Assembly (NCBI GenBank): GCA_963797115.1
Contig: CAWCOH010000005.1
Location: forward strand, 310,001 to 374,000
Length of the DNA stretch: 64,000 bases
Direction of reading: 5' to 3'
Source: AP-15 sp963797115
GTDB taxonomy: Bacteria > Pseudomonadota > Alphaproteobacteria > ATCC43930 > CGMCC-115725
Below the pieces are notes generated by a model that worked only from the letters and a program-made list of their open reading frames with translations, made no database searches and was not told the origin of the DNA. Shown in pieces: positions 8,897 to 17,897 of this stretch (its first letter is position 1; the number at the start of each line of letters is the position of its first letter). The translations under genes were made by a program, and so were the position numbers.

Positions 8897-10160
8897 CTAC
8901 AGACCCGCGCGAACCCAGCGGCGGCGAGACACGCGCGGGATGGTCGCGAGGACCTTGACGCCAACATAGTCCTCGACGTCGTGAACGCCGCGAACCCGAC
9001 GGTTTAGGTATTCCAGGAAGAAGGCGAGACCGACGGCGACTACCAAGCCGCCGATAAGGGACACCCCCGTGATGGTGCCTCGCAGCGGGCTGCTGGGGAG
9101 ATGCGGCGCAACGGCCTGAGACACCACCCGGGCTTCCGGCATCTCGTTGGATCGATTAATGTCCACCTGCGTGCGTTGCTTTTCGACGGCCTCGTAGGCC
9201 GTGACCGTGCCCTTCAGATCCTGCTCCAGCTGCATCAACTCGCGCTCAATCCCCGGCAGCGGGGCTAGCTCCGCTTCGCGCTCCCGAATCGAACGAACGA
9301 GGCGCTCGCGCCTCGCCGACAGACTGATATTCGAGAGTGTGTTTCGGCTGCCGACCAAGGCTGCTTCCGCCTTCGCGAGTTCGACTTCCAGTTCGGAGAT
9401 CACCTTCAGCTTCGAAATCATATTCGGTGGCGGGGAGAAAGACGGAATGCTCCTGCTTGTAACTCTCCAAACGCTCGCGAGCGGCATCGACCTGCTGTCG
9501 ACTTTGCTCTAGCACGGTCTTCAGATGATCGGCCTGGTATCGGGCCTCAGACAAACGCAACTCGTTCACGAATTTACTCAGCGTTTTCGCCGTCGTGTTG
9601 GCGACGTCGGCTGCCTGCTGCGGATCTTTTGCGGTATATTTGATGTTGAAGGTATAGGTGTCGAGGAGTGCTTCCATCGAAAGTCCGTCGGAGACTTCCT
9701 TGACCGCCTTGGTATAAGGGTCATCCTCGATTACCGTGCCGTATTTTAGGATGGTTATCAGACCCTCGATCGATTTCTTGAGGTCGGCTGGTTTAAGAAA
9801 GACTGGCAGAAGCCAGGCTAACTTGCCCGTCCCTGCCTGCTGCTGCGCCTTCTCCTTGTCCAAACCCAGTTCATGGACCACCTCGCCGACGACCGCCGGG
9901 CTCTTGACCATTTCGATGTAGGTTTTGGCCGCGGTCTCGACTGCTGAGGCGCCTCCCATAGGAAAATTCAAAAATTCCTTGTCCTTTTCCGTGCCGATCT
10001 TGATCGCTTGCTGCGGACGCACCAGCACGAGGGCCGACGCCGCGTATCGCGTGGGGAGGAGAAAGGAGAAGGCGTATCCGACGAGGGCGGCGGCGATGGG
10101 CAGGACGATAATCATCGATACGTGCCGGCGCAGCACCTCGAAGATGGCGATTTGCTCCAT
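8897..10160 (-). pseudogene. Wzz/GNVR-type chain-length determinant, interrupted by one frameshift
   Basis: Two overlapping frames together give one chain-length determinant protein of about 420 aa. The N-terminal part (10160 to about 9430) has a membrane segment near residues 15-35, the Wzz-type LLPTRYAASALVLVRP and a long coiled-coil region. The C-terminal part (about 9430 to 8897) continues the coiled coil (ISELEVELAKAEAALVGSR) and ends with the second membrane segment VSLIGGLVVAVGLAFFLEYL and a short cytosolic tail without kinase motifs. Joining them needs one extra base removed near 9405-9432. This is either a real lesion or a single-base sequence error. The product would set polysaccharide chain length together with the Wza protein. 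Confidence 0.8.
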
Positions 10161-10482
10161 TCGCGCCTATTTCCGTTGCGTTACAGTTGTAAATTGCTGC
10201 TTCCCGGAGCCCGGCTCATAACCTTACCGATTATCTGAATCGACCACTCCTTGCGCGTCGTTCCGCGCTCGCAGGGCCGGCCGGCTACCTGAAAGGCCGC
10301 TCTAATCCAGCGCGTGTCGAGTAGCGAAATCGTGCATAGCGCCCGCGCGGGTTAGTATATCATAGATACAAAATCCAAGCCTATGGCTAAATATCTTTGT
10401 TGATGGCGATCCGCGTGCGGAGTGCCGCGTGCTGGGTTCGCCATCTCCCGGCGCCGCGGCAATCAAAGTAGTCGACAAGAGT
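10161..10482. other. Spacer without recognised gene
   Basis: These 322 bases lie between two genes on the minus strand. An AT-rich patch at about 10350-10400 may carry the promoter of the chain-length gene. Nothing else was recognised. Confidence 0.4.
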
Positions 10483-11769
10483 TTAGTTGGCCAGCGATTC
10501 CGACCATTTGTCGAAATAATCGCGGGTCGTATCGGACAGCGGCAGCCCGATCGGCAGCCGCGAATGGCCGTACTTGGCGAATTCCAGGTAGTGCTTAATT
10601 GTCTTCAGATCGTCCGCCGTCACCAGTTGGAGATCTTCGTTGACGAAGTGGATGATGTTTCCCCTCTTTAGCGCGGTCTCGAGGAGGTGGTTGCGCTCCG
10701 CTTCGATCTCCGGAAGGGCGAAGATGCTGTACATGACGATGTTTGCATTGCGGTCTTCGACCAGATGCAACAGCGTCGGACAGTGCAGCATGTCTTCCAG
10801 ATCGAACAGCTCATAGTCGCGGGTGAGCTTTTTCTTCTCGACGTAGTCGATCAGCATATAGCGCTGCAGATGCACCGGGATGCAGAACGTCGCCGACGTG
10901 TTGTTCGCCACGTAGAAGATGTGCTGCTTGCCGTTGTTGAACTGCAGCTCCCGCGGCGGCAGCTGCGCCAGCCTTTCCTCCTCCTCCTCGGTATCGGGGA
11001 TCAGATGGAAATAACCGGCCGGCATCTTACGTCCCAACAGATCACCATACATCCCCTCGGCGATCCGGAAATCCATGCTGATCCGGGTCTTGCCGGTGGT
11101 GTTCGGCATTCCGGAGCCGTGGATATGCTCCTGGCTGAACAGGCAGCAGCTGCCCGGTCCGGCCTTGATCTGATGGGCGTGCTCGCCCCAGACCTTGGTC
11201 ATCTCGGCCATCTTCAGCCGCTTTTCGATGGCGTATTTGGTCAGCTCGCGCGACTTCTTGATCGGGATGATCTGCATCGAGCGCGTCCTGTCCTCGTCCG
11301 CCGTCACATCGACAAACGGCATCCACAGGCTGCGCGAGGCGATGCCGTGGCCATAGAGCAGCCCGGTATGCAGCGGGAAATACAGCTCGGGCGTATTCGG
11401 CAGCATGATGCGCACATTCATGTAGCGCTGCACTGCCACCGGCTTGCGCAACTTGCCCTTGGGGACCACCACCTGGCGCACAAAACCGTTCAGCAGCCGC
11501 CGGAACTCCGGCAGGTTGGTGTCGGCGCACAGCTGCTTGGTGACCCGATAGGTCTCCTCCTGAGGCACCACCTCGTGGAAATAGCTCAGATCCTCGACCG
11601 GAAACCCCATCATACGGATGCGATTGAGGATCCATTCGTTGAACGGAAAACGCTCGTTCGGGTACGTCATGATCTGAGCGTCCCACTCGTGCGTAAGGCT
11701 GCGCTCCAACTCGGCATCGATATCATTCGCCTGGATCGGGTCGAACACGGCAGCTTCTTGCACCGACAT
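10483..11769 (-). CDS. 2OG-Fe(II)-oxygenase-like protein of carbohydrate clusters, with HxG in place of HxD
   Basis: A 428-aa protein. From memory of the sporadic carbohydrate-cluster 2OG-Fe(II) oxygenases, its central part aligns well: PLHTGLLYGHG..LWMPFVD, then RTRSMQIIP, then HGSGMPNTTGKTRISMDFR. These supply a proximal His134, distal His217 and 2-oxoglutarate-binding Arg229. The carboxylate expected two residues after the first His is Gly136. The C-terminal 170 residues (PRELQFNNGKQH onward) are not recognised. I chose ATG 11769, because AAGGAG lies nine bases upstream; the ATG at 11778 directly abuts it. It lies between chain-length and sugar-transferase genes. It could be a glycan-modifying enzyme, a halogenase-like variant or an inactive relative. 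Confidence 0.6.
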   Translation of the reverse strand: MSVQEAAVFDPIQANDIDAELERSLTHEWDAQIMTYPNERFPFNEWILNRIRMMGFPVEDLSYFHEVVPQEETYRVTKQLCADTNLPEFRRLLNGFVRQVVVPKGKLRKPVAVQRYMNVRIMLPNTPELYFPLHTGLLYGHGIASRSLWMPFVDVTADEDRTRSMQIIPIKKSRELTKYAIEKRLKMAEMTKVWGEHAHQIKAGPGSCCLFSQEHIHGSGMPNTTGKTRISMDFRIAEGMYGDLLGRKMPAGYFHLIPDTEEEEERLAQLPPRELQFNNGKQHIFYVANNTSATFCIPVHLQRYMLIDYVEKKKLTRDYELFDLEDMLHCPTLLHLVEDRNANIVMYSIFALPEIEAERNHLLETALKRGNIIHFVNEDLQLVTADDLKTIKHYLEFAKYGHSRLPIGLPLSDTTRDYFDKWSESLAN

Positions 11770-12171
11770 GGCCCTCATCTCCTTGTTGGCATAGCAAGCG
11801 CGCAGTATCGTACGCTTGAACTATAACGCGACTCTCACGTAGAGTAGAAAGCGTATCAGACCTTGACGTCTGCGCAACAGTTTTTTTGATGCAATAGTTT
11901 TTGCGCGAGTACAATCGCGCAACTCGCTGGGTGTGCGAGAGCTTCCTCGGCTCGGCCCGCCTGCCGATATCCATTGCTTATACCAATCAACTATTGCGTG
12001 AACTGTTGACGCGCATTTGACGGACGTCCAAAAAAACGGCTTCACAGCGTGACATCACAACGCCTAAGCTCTCGCAGCTGTGACCCGCGATCATGATCGC
12101 AGCGACAGCATTTGCGGACTCTGTGATCTTCAGTCGGTCTAATCTGTTAATGGTAGCGGAGAACGGTGCTG
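11770..12171. promoter_or_regulatory. Divergent promoter region between oxygenase-like and sugar transferase genes
   Basis: A 402-bp gap between divergently transcribed genes, AT-rich in its first half (11870-11910 has a run of seven T). It must carry promoters in both directions. No specific operator was recognised. Confidence 0.4.
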
Positions 12172-13005
12172 ATGAGCCCACCGCCGGACAACCTCGGCAA
12201 CGCGGCACCAGTACCTCCATCCGGAACCGGGGAATTGACGCGCCTGTCGCCTTGCGGCAAGCCTTATGCCGTGCCGGTCTGCGAGGTCGTCCCGGCTTCG
12301 GGCTGGCTGGCGGAAGCGGTCTATCGCGGTTTCGAGATCGTAGCTGCGGGGTTCGCTCTGGCCGCTGCCCTGCCGGTGATGCTGATCGTCGCAGCGCTTA
12401 TACGTTGGGATTCGCCTGGACCGGCACTCTTCTTCCACTGGCGTCCTGGTCGCTCGATCAAGATACTGGGCCGCGAGTTGGCGGGGCGAACCGACGTTCG
12501 CCCGCCACCGGGTGGTTACGAACCGGAACGCTGGTACCTCGTACCGAGCTATTTCTACTTGCCGAAATATCGTACGATGTACCAGGACGCACGGACGCGT
12601 TTCCCTCAATACTATGCCTACAAATTTTCGCCGGCGGAGTTCCATCGTCAATATCCGACAAATCGTTACGATCCGCGGCTCACTAGAATAGGACGAATTC
12701 TGCGCAAGCTTTCGGTGGATGAGCTCCCGAACCTGTGGTGCGTCCTGACCGGACAGATACGTCTGGTCGGACCGCGCCCCGAAGCGCCCGAGGTCTTGCA
12801 GTATTATACCCCAGAGGAAATGTATAAATTCGCTTGCAAACCCGGTATCACCGGTTTAGCGCAGATCAACGGTCGTGGCTTGCTGGACTGGGGCAAGACT
12901 TTGGCGTGGGATCTACAATATGTGCATACACGAGGCGTTTGGCTGGACTTGAAGATTATTGTGATCACGTTGAAGCACGTCATCACCCGACACGGTGCAT
13001 TCTAA
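12172..13005 (+). CDS. Polyprenyl-phosphate sugar-1-phosphate transferase (initiating glycosyltransferase)
   Basis: A 277-aa protein of the bacterial sugar transferase family, which loads the first sugar phosphate onto undecaprenyl phosphate at the inner membrane. One hydrophobic segment (about residues 52-74) precedes the catalytic domain. Family motifs are LPKYRTM, the acidic SVDELPNL, VGPRPEAP and PGITGLAQINGR. GGAG lies ten bases before the ATG at 12172; a GTG at 12166 in the same frame is an alternative. An insert of about 60 residues between the membrane segment and KYRTM is longer than in short members. It fits as the priming enzyme of this polysaccharide locus. Confidence 0.88.
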   Translation: MSPPPDNLGNAAPVPPSGTGELTRLSPCGKPYAVPVCEVVPASGWLAEAVYRGFEIVAAGFALAAALPVMLIVAALIRWDSPGPALFFHWRPGRSIKILGRELAGRTDVRPPPGGYEPERWYLVPSYFYLPKYRTMYQDARTRFPQYYAYKFSPAEFHRQYPTNRYDPRLTRIGRILRKLSVDELPNLWCVLTGQIRLVGPRPEAPEVLQYYTPEEMYKFACKPGITGLAQINGRGLLDWGKTLAWDLQYVHTRGVWLDLKIIVITLKHVITRHGAF

Positions 13006-13429
13006 GAACATCGTACCGCGCACCGAAGGCCCGAGCGCCACGTCCATGTAAAGCTATAATCGTCCGTCGTCTCACCTTCGGCGCGATGGCGGCCGCCGGC
13101 GTACCCCTATCGTGTGCATGGTGTCATCCCCCTGCCAGATTCGATGATGATCCGCCCACACGGCTTGGGAAGCCCGGGAATGAAGGCGGTTCTCGCGCAC
13201 GACTGCAAGTGCGTATGGGGGTGAACAGAATCAACAGAGGTTGTGGACCTAGGCGAAGGGCCGCAGGACTCCATTGCATGGCGGCGAGCTGGGTGATGCT
13301 GCGCTGCGGCTCGTGTACACCCCGGTGTCGCAGGGGTTGTAGAGCCGCTCTGAAATATAGTGCTGACAAGCCCGCATACCTGGTCTACACTTTCCGCAAG
13401 GCTCTATTAGAGGAGCCACGAGGAGCAGG
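13006..13429. other. Spacer upstream of the ABC importer operon
   Basis: 424 bases without a convincing gene on either strand. The last part reads GAGGAGCCACGAGGAGCAGG before the start of the first binding protein, giving two candidate ribosome-binding sites. The operon promoter should lie here, but no clear hexamers were identified. Confidence 0.4.
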
Positions 13430-15127
13430 ATGATGGCTTTTTTCGTCTCGGAGGCGGGGATCCTCGTCCCCGCGGGCGCCGCGCCGTTGACGCGTCGCGA
13501 TGTGCTCGCCGGCACCGCGGCCGGCATGCTCGCGGCCGGCGCACCGCGCCTCGCCGGTGCCGCGCCTACGCGCGGCGGCATCATCAACATGCATTCCTAC
13601 TCGTTCCCGCCGCCCAACTGGCATCCCCACTGCACGAACACCGTCCAGGTCATGAGCTATTCGGGGATCTACAATCAGCTCATCGAGTACAACCCCGAGA
13701 CCGAGGATCCCATGGACCTGAGGGGCGATCTGGCGACAAGCTGGGAGCTCAGCAAAGACGGCAAGGTCTACACCTTCCACCTCAACCCAAAGGCCAAGTG
13801 GCACGACGGCAAGCCGGTCACCGCCGAGGATGTGGTCTACAGCCTCGACAGCATGGTGGACGCCGACGCCAAGCCGCCGCGGGTGGTGACCCTGCCGGCC
13901 CTCAGCCCCTATTACGAGAAGGGAGCCGCGCGGGCGGTCGATGCCCACACCGTCGAGGTGCCCCTCAAAATCCCCTTCGCACCCGACTTCTTGCCGACCC
14001 TTGCTCTCGACTTTTGCAAGATCATCGCCAAACACTGGGGCAAGTCCGGGGTGGATCTCCAGGATTGGGACAACGCCATGGGGTCCGGGCCTTTCAAGCC
14101 CGGCAAGTTTGTCAAGGACGTCTCGATCGAGCTGGTAAGAAACAAGGACTACTGGAAGCCCGGGCTACCGCGCATCGACGGCATGGTGCATTACACGATC
14201 AAGGATAAAGGCACCGCCATCGCCGCCTACAAGACCGGACGAGTATTGGAGACCAACTGGCCGGTCACCAACCTGAGCGCTAAAGAAGCGGTGCAACTCC
14301 AAAAGGAAACGAAGGACGAGCTCAGGATAGAATTTATCCCTAACGCCGCGATCGCTTTCTTCTTCATGAATACCAGCAAGGCGCCGTTTGACAATCCGAA
14401 GGTGAGACAGGCTGTCAATCTGGCTATAGAACGCCAACCCCTGGTCGAGACCTTCGGGGTGCCCGGGCTGACCAGCCTCGGCCCGCCGCTTGGCGTTGGG
14501 CTCTGGTTCAGCAGGCCGGCCGACGAGATCGCCAAGCTGCCCGGCTGGCGGCAACTCAACGGCGCGAAGCACCCCGATGACATCGCCAAAGCGAAGGCTC
14601 TGCTCGCTGAAGCGGGGCATCCCGATGGCTTCGAGGTCGAAATGATGGCCAGGCAGGTGGTGCTAAACCCCGACCTGGCGGTGATCTACAAGGAGCAGCT
14701 GAAGAAGATAGGCATAGACATCACCATTAAGCTCGAGGAAAGCGCCACCGGGTTTCAGCGCTATTTAAGGGGCGACTGGGTGTGTGCCCCGCAGGGGAGC
14801 GGCAATTTCGTCGTCGCGCCCGACGCCATCCTCGGTCGCGTCTGGATGCCCAAGGGGAGCTGGGGCAGGTACGCGAGATCTAACCCCCCCAAGTGGTGGC
14901 AGGAGGCCTATTTTCAGCAGGCGGGCGAGCAAGACCGCCAGAAGCGCCTGGCGATCTTGCGCAAAATGGAGGACTTCCTGATCTTCGAAGACCCCGGCGG
15001 CAGCGCGGTGTCGTTCTGGAACGCCGGAAACTGGATCTTCAACAAGAGGGTCAAGGGGATCCACGCCTCCGCCGCAATCTGGGCCGGGTTCAAGCACGAG
15101 ACCGATTGGCTGTCAGCGGAAGCCTGA
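13430..15127 (+). CDS. Family 5 extracellular solute-binding protein, copy 1 (peptide-type ABC importer)
   Basis: A 565-aa periplasmic binding protein of the SBP_bac_5 family, which presents peptides or similar solutes to an ABC importer. A twin-arginine signal (LTRRDVLAG near residue 20) precedes the mature domain. Family marks include LRGDLATSWELSKDGKVYTFHL, WHDGKPVTAEDVVYSL and FDNPKVRQAVNLAIER. GAGGAGCAGG stands directly before the ATG. It heads a six-gene operon and is closely similar along its whole length to the next protein, so the two arose by tandem duplication. The solute cannot be told from sequence. Confidence 0.9.
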   Translation: MMAFFVSEAGILVPAGAAPLTRRDVLAGTAAGMLAAGAPRLAGAAPTRGGIINMHSYSFPPPNWHPHCTNTVQVMSYSGIYNQLIEYNPETEDPMDLRGDLATSWELSKDGKVYTFHLNPKAKWHDGKPVTAEDVVYSLDSMVDADAKPPRVVTLPALSPYYEKGAARAVDAHTVEVPLKIPFAPDFLPTLALDFCKIIAKHWGKSGVDLQDWDNAMGSGPFKPGKFVKDVSIELVRNKDYWKPGLPRIDGMVHYTIKDKGTAIAAYKTGRVLETNWPVTNLSAKEAVQLQKETKDELRIEFIPNAAIAFFFMNTSKAPFDNPKVRQAVNLAIERQPLVETFGVPGLTSLGPPLGVGLWFSRPADEIAKLPGWRQLNGAKHPDDIAKAKALLAEAGHPDGFEVEMMARQVVLNPDLAVIYKEQLKKIGIDITIKLEESATGFQRYLRGDWVCAPQGSGNFVVAPDAILGRVWMPKGSWGRYARSNPPKWWQEAYFQQAGEQDRQKRLAILRKMEDFLIFEDPGGSAVSFWNAGNWIFNKRVKGIHASAAIWAGFKHETDWLSAEA

Positions 15128-15181
15128 GGCCTGAGGCCTGCGGGGATGAAGCTCCCGTTCGAACAGGAAGGAATACCGTCG

Positions 15182-16849
15182 ATGACCAATCCGACGAGAC
15201 GTTCGTTGATGCGCGCATCCTTGGGCGCCGCTGCGGCGGGGGCCTGGGTGCGCCCCTATACCGCCATCGCGGCAGTCACGGGCGCTTCCGTGCCCAAGCA
15301 TGGCGGCATCATCAACATGCACTCCTACGCGTTCCCGCCGCCCAATTGGCATCCGCATGTCACGAACACAGTCCAGGTCATGAGCTACTCGGGGATTTAC
15401 AATCAGCTCATCGAGTTCAACCCCGAGACCGAGGATCCTTTCGACCTGCGGGGCGACCTGGCTACCAGCTGGGAGCTCAGCAAAGATGGCAAGGTCTATA
15501 CCTTTCACCTCAACCCAAAGGCCAAGTGGCACGACGGCAAACCGGTTACCGCCGAGGATGTGGTCTACTCCATGGACAGCATGGTGGATAAGGACGCCAA
15601 GCCCCCTCGCGTGGTCACCCTGCCGGCCCTGAACCCCTATTACGAGAAGGGCACCGCGCGGACCGTTGATGCCCACACCGTGGAGATACCTCTCAAAATC
15701 CCCTTTGCACCCGACTTCATACCTACCCTTGCCTTGGACTTCTGCAAGATAATCGCCAAGCACTGGGGAGAGTCGGACATTGATCACCAGAAATGGGAGA
15801 ACGCCATTGGTTCCGGGCCCTTCAAACCCGGCAAGTTTGTCAAGGACGTCTCCATCGAGCTGGTGAAAAACAAGGACTACTGGAAGCCGGAGCTGCCCCG
15901 CATCGACGGCATGGTGCATTACACCATCAAGGATAAAGGCACCGCGATCGCCGCCTACAAGACCGGGCGGGTGCTGATGACCAATTGGCCGGTCACCAAC
16001 TTCAGCAACAAGGAAGCGCGCCAGCTCGAGAAGGAAGCGAAGGACACGCTGCACGTAGACTATGTCAAGAATGCTGTCTTCTTTTTCTTCTTCATGAATA
16101 CCAGCAAGGCGCCATTTGATAATCCAAAGGTGCGACAGGCCGTCAACCTGGCTTTGGACCGCCAGGCCCTCTATAACACCTTCGGGGTGCCGGGGTTGGA
16201 TACGCTTGCTCCGCCGCTGGGCTCGGGGACCTGGTTTGGCAGGTCCGCGGAGGAGATAGCCAAGTTGCCCGGCTGGCGCCAACTCAACGGCGCGAAGCAC
16301 CCCGACGACATCGCGAAAGCCAAAGCCTTGCTCGCCGAAGCGGGTCATCCCGACGGGCTCAAGGCCGAGATGATGGTCCGGCAGGTAATAGAGTTTCCTG
16401 ACCAGGCAGTGATCTACAAGGAACAGTTGAAGAAGATCGGCATAGAGCTGACCCTCAAGCTCGAGGAAGGCGCCACCGGGTTCCAGCGCTACTTGCAGGG
16501 CGACTGGGTGTGTGCCCCCCAGGCAAGCGCCCATTTCGCCATACAGCCCGATGCCATTCTGGGCAGGGTGTGGATGCCGGAGGGGAGCTGGGCAAGGTAC
16601 GCCAGGTACAGTCCCCCTCAGTGGTGGCAGGAGGCCTATACCCAGCAGGCGGGTGAGCATGACCAGGAGAAGCGCCTCGACATCCTTCGGAAGATGGAGG
16701 ACTACCTGATCCTCGAGGACCCCGGCGGCAGTGCGGTGACGTACTGGACAGCCAGGAGCTGGGTCATCAACAACAAGATCAAGGGTATCCACGCCTCCGG
16801 CTCTTTCTGGGGTGGGTTCAAGCACGAGACCGACTGGCTGTCGTCGTAG
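15182..16849 (+). CDS. Family 5 extracellular solute-binding protein, copy 2
   Basis: A 555-aa paralogue of the preceding protein, with long identical stretches, also at DNA level. Its signal also carries a twin arginine (TRRSLMRASLG). I chose ATG 15182 because AAGGAA lies about nine bases upstream and the signal peptide then has normal length; the ATG at 15146 would add 12 residues. The spacing of 54 bp to copy 1 and 57 bp to the permease keeps it in the operon. Differences cluster in the N-terminal signal and in the middle (for example LVETFGVPGLTSLG against LYNTFGVPGLDTLA), so ligand preference may differ. Confidence 0.9.
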   Translation: MTNPTRRSLMRASLGAAAAGAWVRPYTAIAAVTGASVPKHGGIINMHSYAFPPPNWHPHVTNTVQVMSYSGIYNQLIEFNPETEDPFDLRGDLATSWELSKDGKVYTFHLNPKAKWHDGKPVTAEDVVYSMDSMVDKDAKPPRVVTLPALNPYYEKGTARTVDAHTVEIPLKIPFAPDFIPTLALDFCKIIAKHWGESDIDHQKWENAIGSGPFKPGKFVKDVSIELVKNKDYWKPELPRIDGMVHYTIKDKGTAIAAYKTGRVLMTNWPVTNFSNKEARQLEKEAKDTLHVDYVKNAVFFFFFMNTSKAPFDNPKVRQAVNLALDRQALYNTFGVPGLDTLAPPLGSGTWFGRSAEEIAKLPGWRQLNGAKHPDDIAKAKALLAEAGHPDGLKAEMMVRQVIEFPDQAVIYKEQLKKIGIELTLKLEEGATGFQRYLQGDWVCAPQASAHFAIQPDAILGRVWMPEGSWARYARYSPPQWWQEAYTQQAGEHDQEKRLDILRKMEDYLILEDPGGSAVTYWTARSWVINNKIKGIHASGSFWGGFKHETDWLSS

Positions 16850-16906
16850 CCGCGATCACCATTCTGAGGAGCCAAGTGTGCAGGACCGGAGTGTGGGAGG
16901 GCGTCA

Positions 16907-17866
16907 ATGCAAGCTTACATAGCGAAACGGTGCTTGCTGTTCATCCCGACCTTGCTGATGGCCACGCTGGTAGCGTTTCTTCTGCTGCGCATCATCCCCG
17001 GGGACCCGGCGCTGGTGAAGCTGGCAGGAGAGACTGGAGACTCCAACTTTTCACAGGCCGAGCTGCACGACCTGAGGGTCAAGCTGGGAACCGACAAGCC
17101 CCTTTACGTCCAGTACGGCAAGTGGATGTGGGGCTTGCTCAGGCTGGACTTCGGCCAGTCCATGTACTTTGAAGAGCCCGTCGCCGAGGATCTCGCGGTC
17201 AAGTTTCCAATCACGCTGGAACTGACCGTTCTGGCGATGCTTATCGCCACTATCATAGCCGTGCCTCTCGGCCTTATCTCCGCCATCAAGCAGGATACGC
17301 CTGCCGACTACGTTGCCAGGATCATTTCCATCGCCGGGGTAGCCCTGCCGAACTTCTGGGTCGGGATTCTGATCGTCTATTTCCTGGTCCTGTTTTTCGC
17401 TTGGATGCCGCCTCTGGGCTACGCGACCCTGTGGGACGACCCGCTGACCAACCTGCAACAGTTCTTCTTTCCTGCGCTCGCCTTGGGTTTCTACCAGATG
17501 GCGTTCACGGCGCGGGTCACCCGCTCCTCGATGTTGGAGGTATATAGGGAAGACTATACCCGCACGGCACGGGGCAAGGGCCTCGCCGAGCGGGTGGTGA
17601 TTCTGAGGCACGCCCTCAAGAACGCCCTGCTGCCGGTGGTCACTATCTCCGGCTACCAGTTTGGCCGCCTGCTGGCCGGCACCGTGGTGATCGAGATCAT
17701 CTTTATGATCCCGGGGATGGGCAAGCTTCTCGTCGATAGCGTATTTCACCGGGACTACACCGAAGTTCAAGCCATCGTCGTGGTGATTACCGTCACGGTC
17801 CTGATTTTGAACCTGCTTCTGGATGTGATCTACGGCTGGTTGAACCCCCAAATCCGTTACGGGTAA
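16907..17866 (+). CDS. Peptide-type ABC importer permease, DppB-like
   Basis: A 319-aa inner-membrane permease with six expected membrane helices. It starts with MQAYIAKRCLLFIPTLLMAT, as usual for DppB/OppB proteins, and carries the cytoplasmic coupling loop EDYTRTARGKGLAERVVILRHALKNALLP around residues 220-248. GGAGGG lies six bases before the ATG. It follows the two binding proteins and pairs with the permease at 17898. Arg codons AGG are frequent here compared with the core genes. Confidence 0.9.
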   Translation: MQAYIAKRCLLFIPTLLMATLVAFLLLRIIPGDPALVKLAGETGDSNFSQAELHDLRVKLGTDKPLYVQYGKWMWGLLRLDFGQSMYFEEPVAEDLAVKFPITLELTVLAMLIATIIAVPLGLISAIKQDTPADYVARIISIAGVALPNFWVGILIVYFLVLFFAWMPPLGYATLWDDPLTNLQQFFFPALALGFYQMAFTARVTRSSMLEVYREDYTRTARGKGLAERVVILRHALKNALLPVVTISGYQFGRLLAGTVVIEIIFMIPGMGKLLVDSVFHRDYTEVQAIVVVITVTVLILNLLLDVIYGWLNPQIRYG

Positions 17867-17897
17867 CCGTCCAGTACCATAGCGCAGAGGACAAGGA

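Noticed and set aside
10687..11826. 379-aa open frame antisense to the oxygenase-like gene
   Set aside because: The translation is His/Leu/Arg-rich without any motif, while the sense strand has clear motifs and a ribosome-binding site.
13430..15127. Nickel or heme import as the role of the ABC operon
   Set aside because: The binding proteins fit the broad family 5, which covers peptides, nickel and other ligands, and no neighbouring gene points to any one of them.
15113..16825. 570-aa open frame antisense to the second binding protein
   Set aside because: It mirrors the codon pattern of the sense gene; long antisense frames are normal in GC-rich genes.
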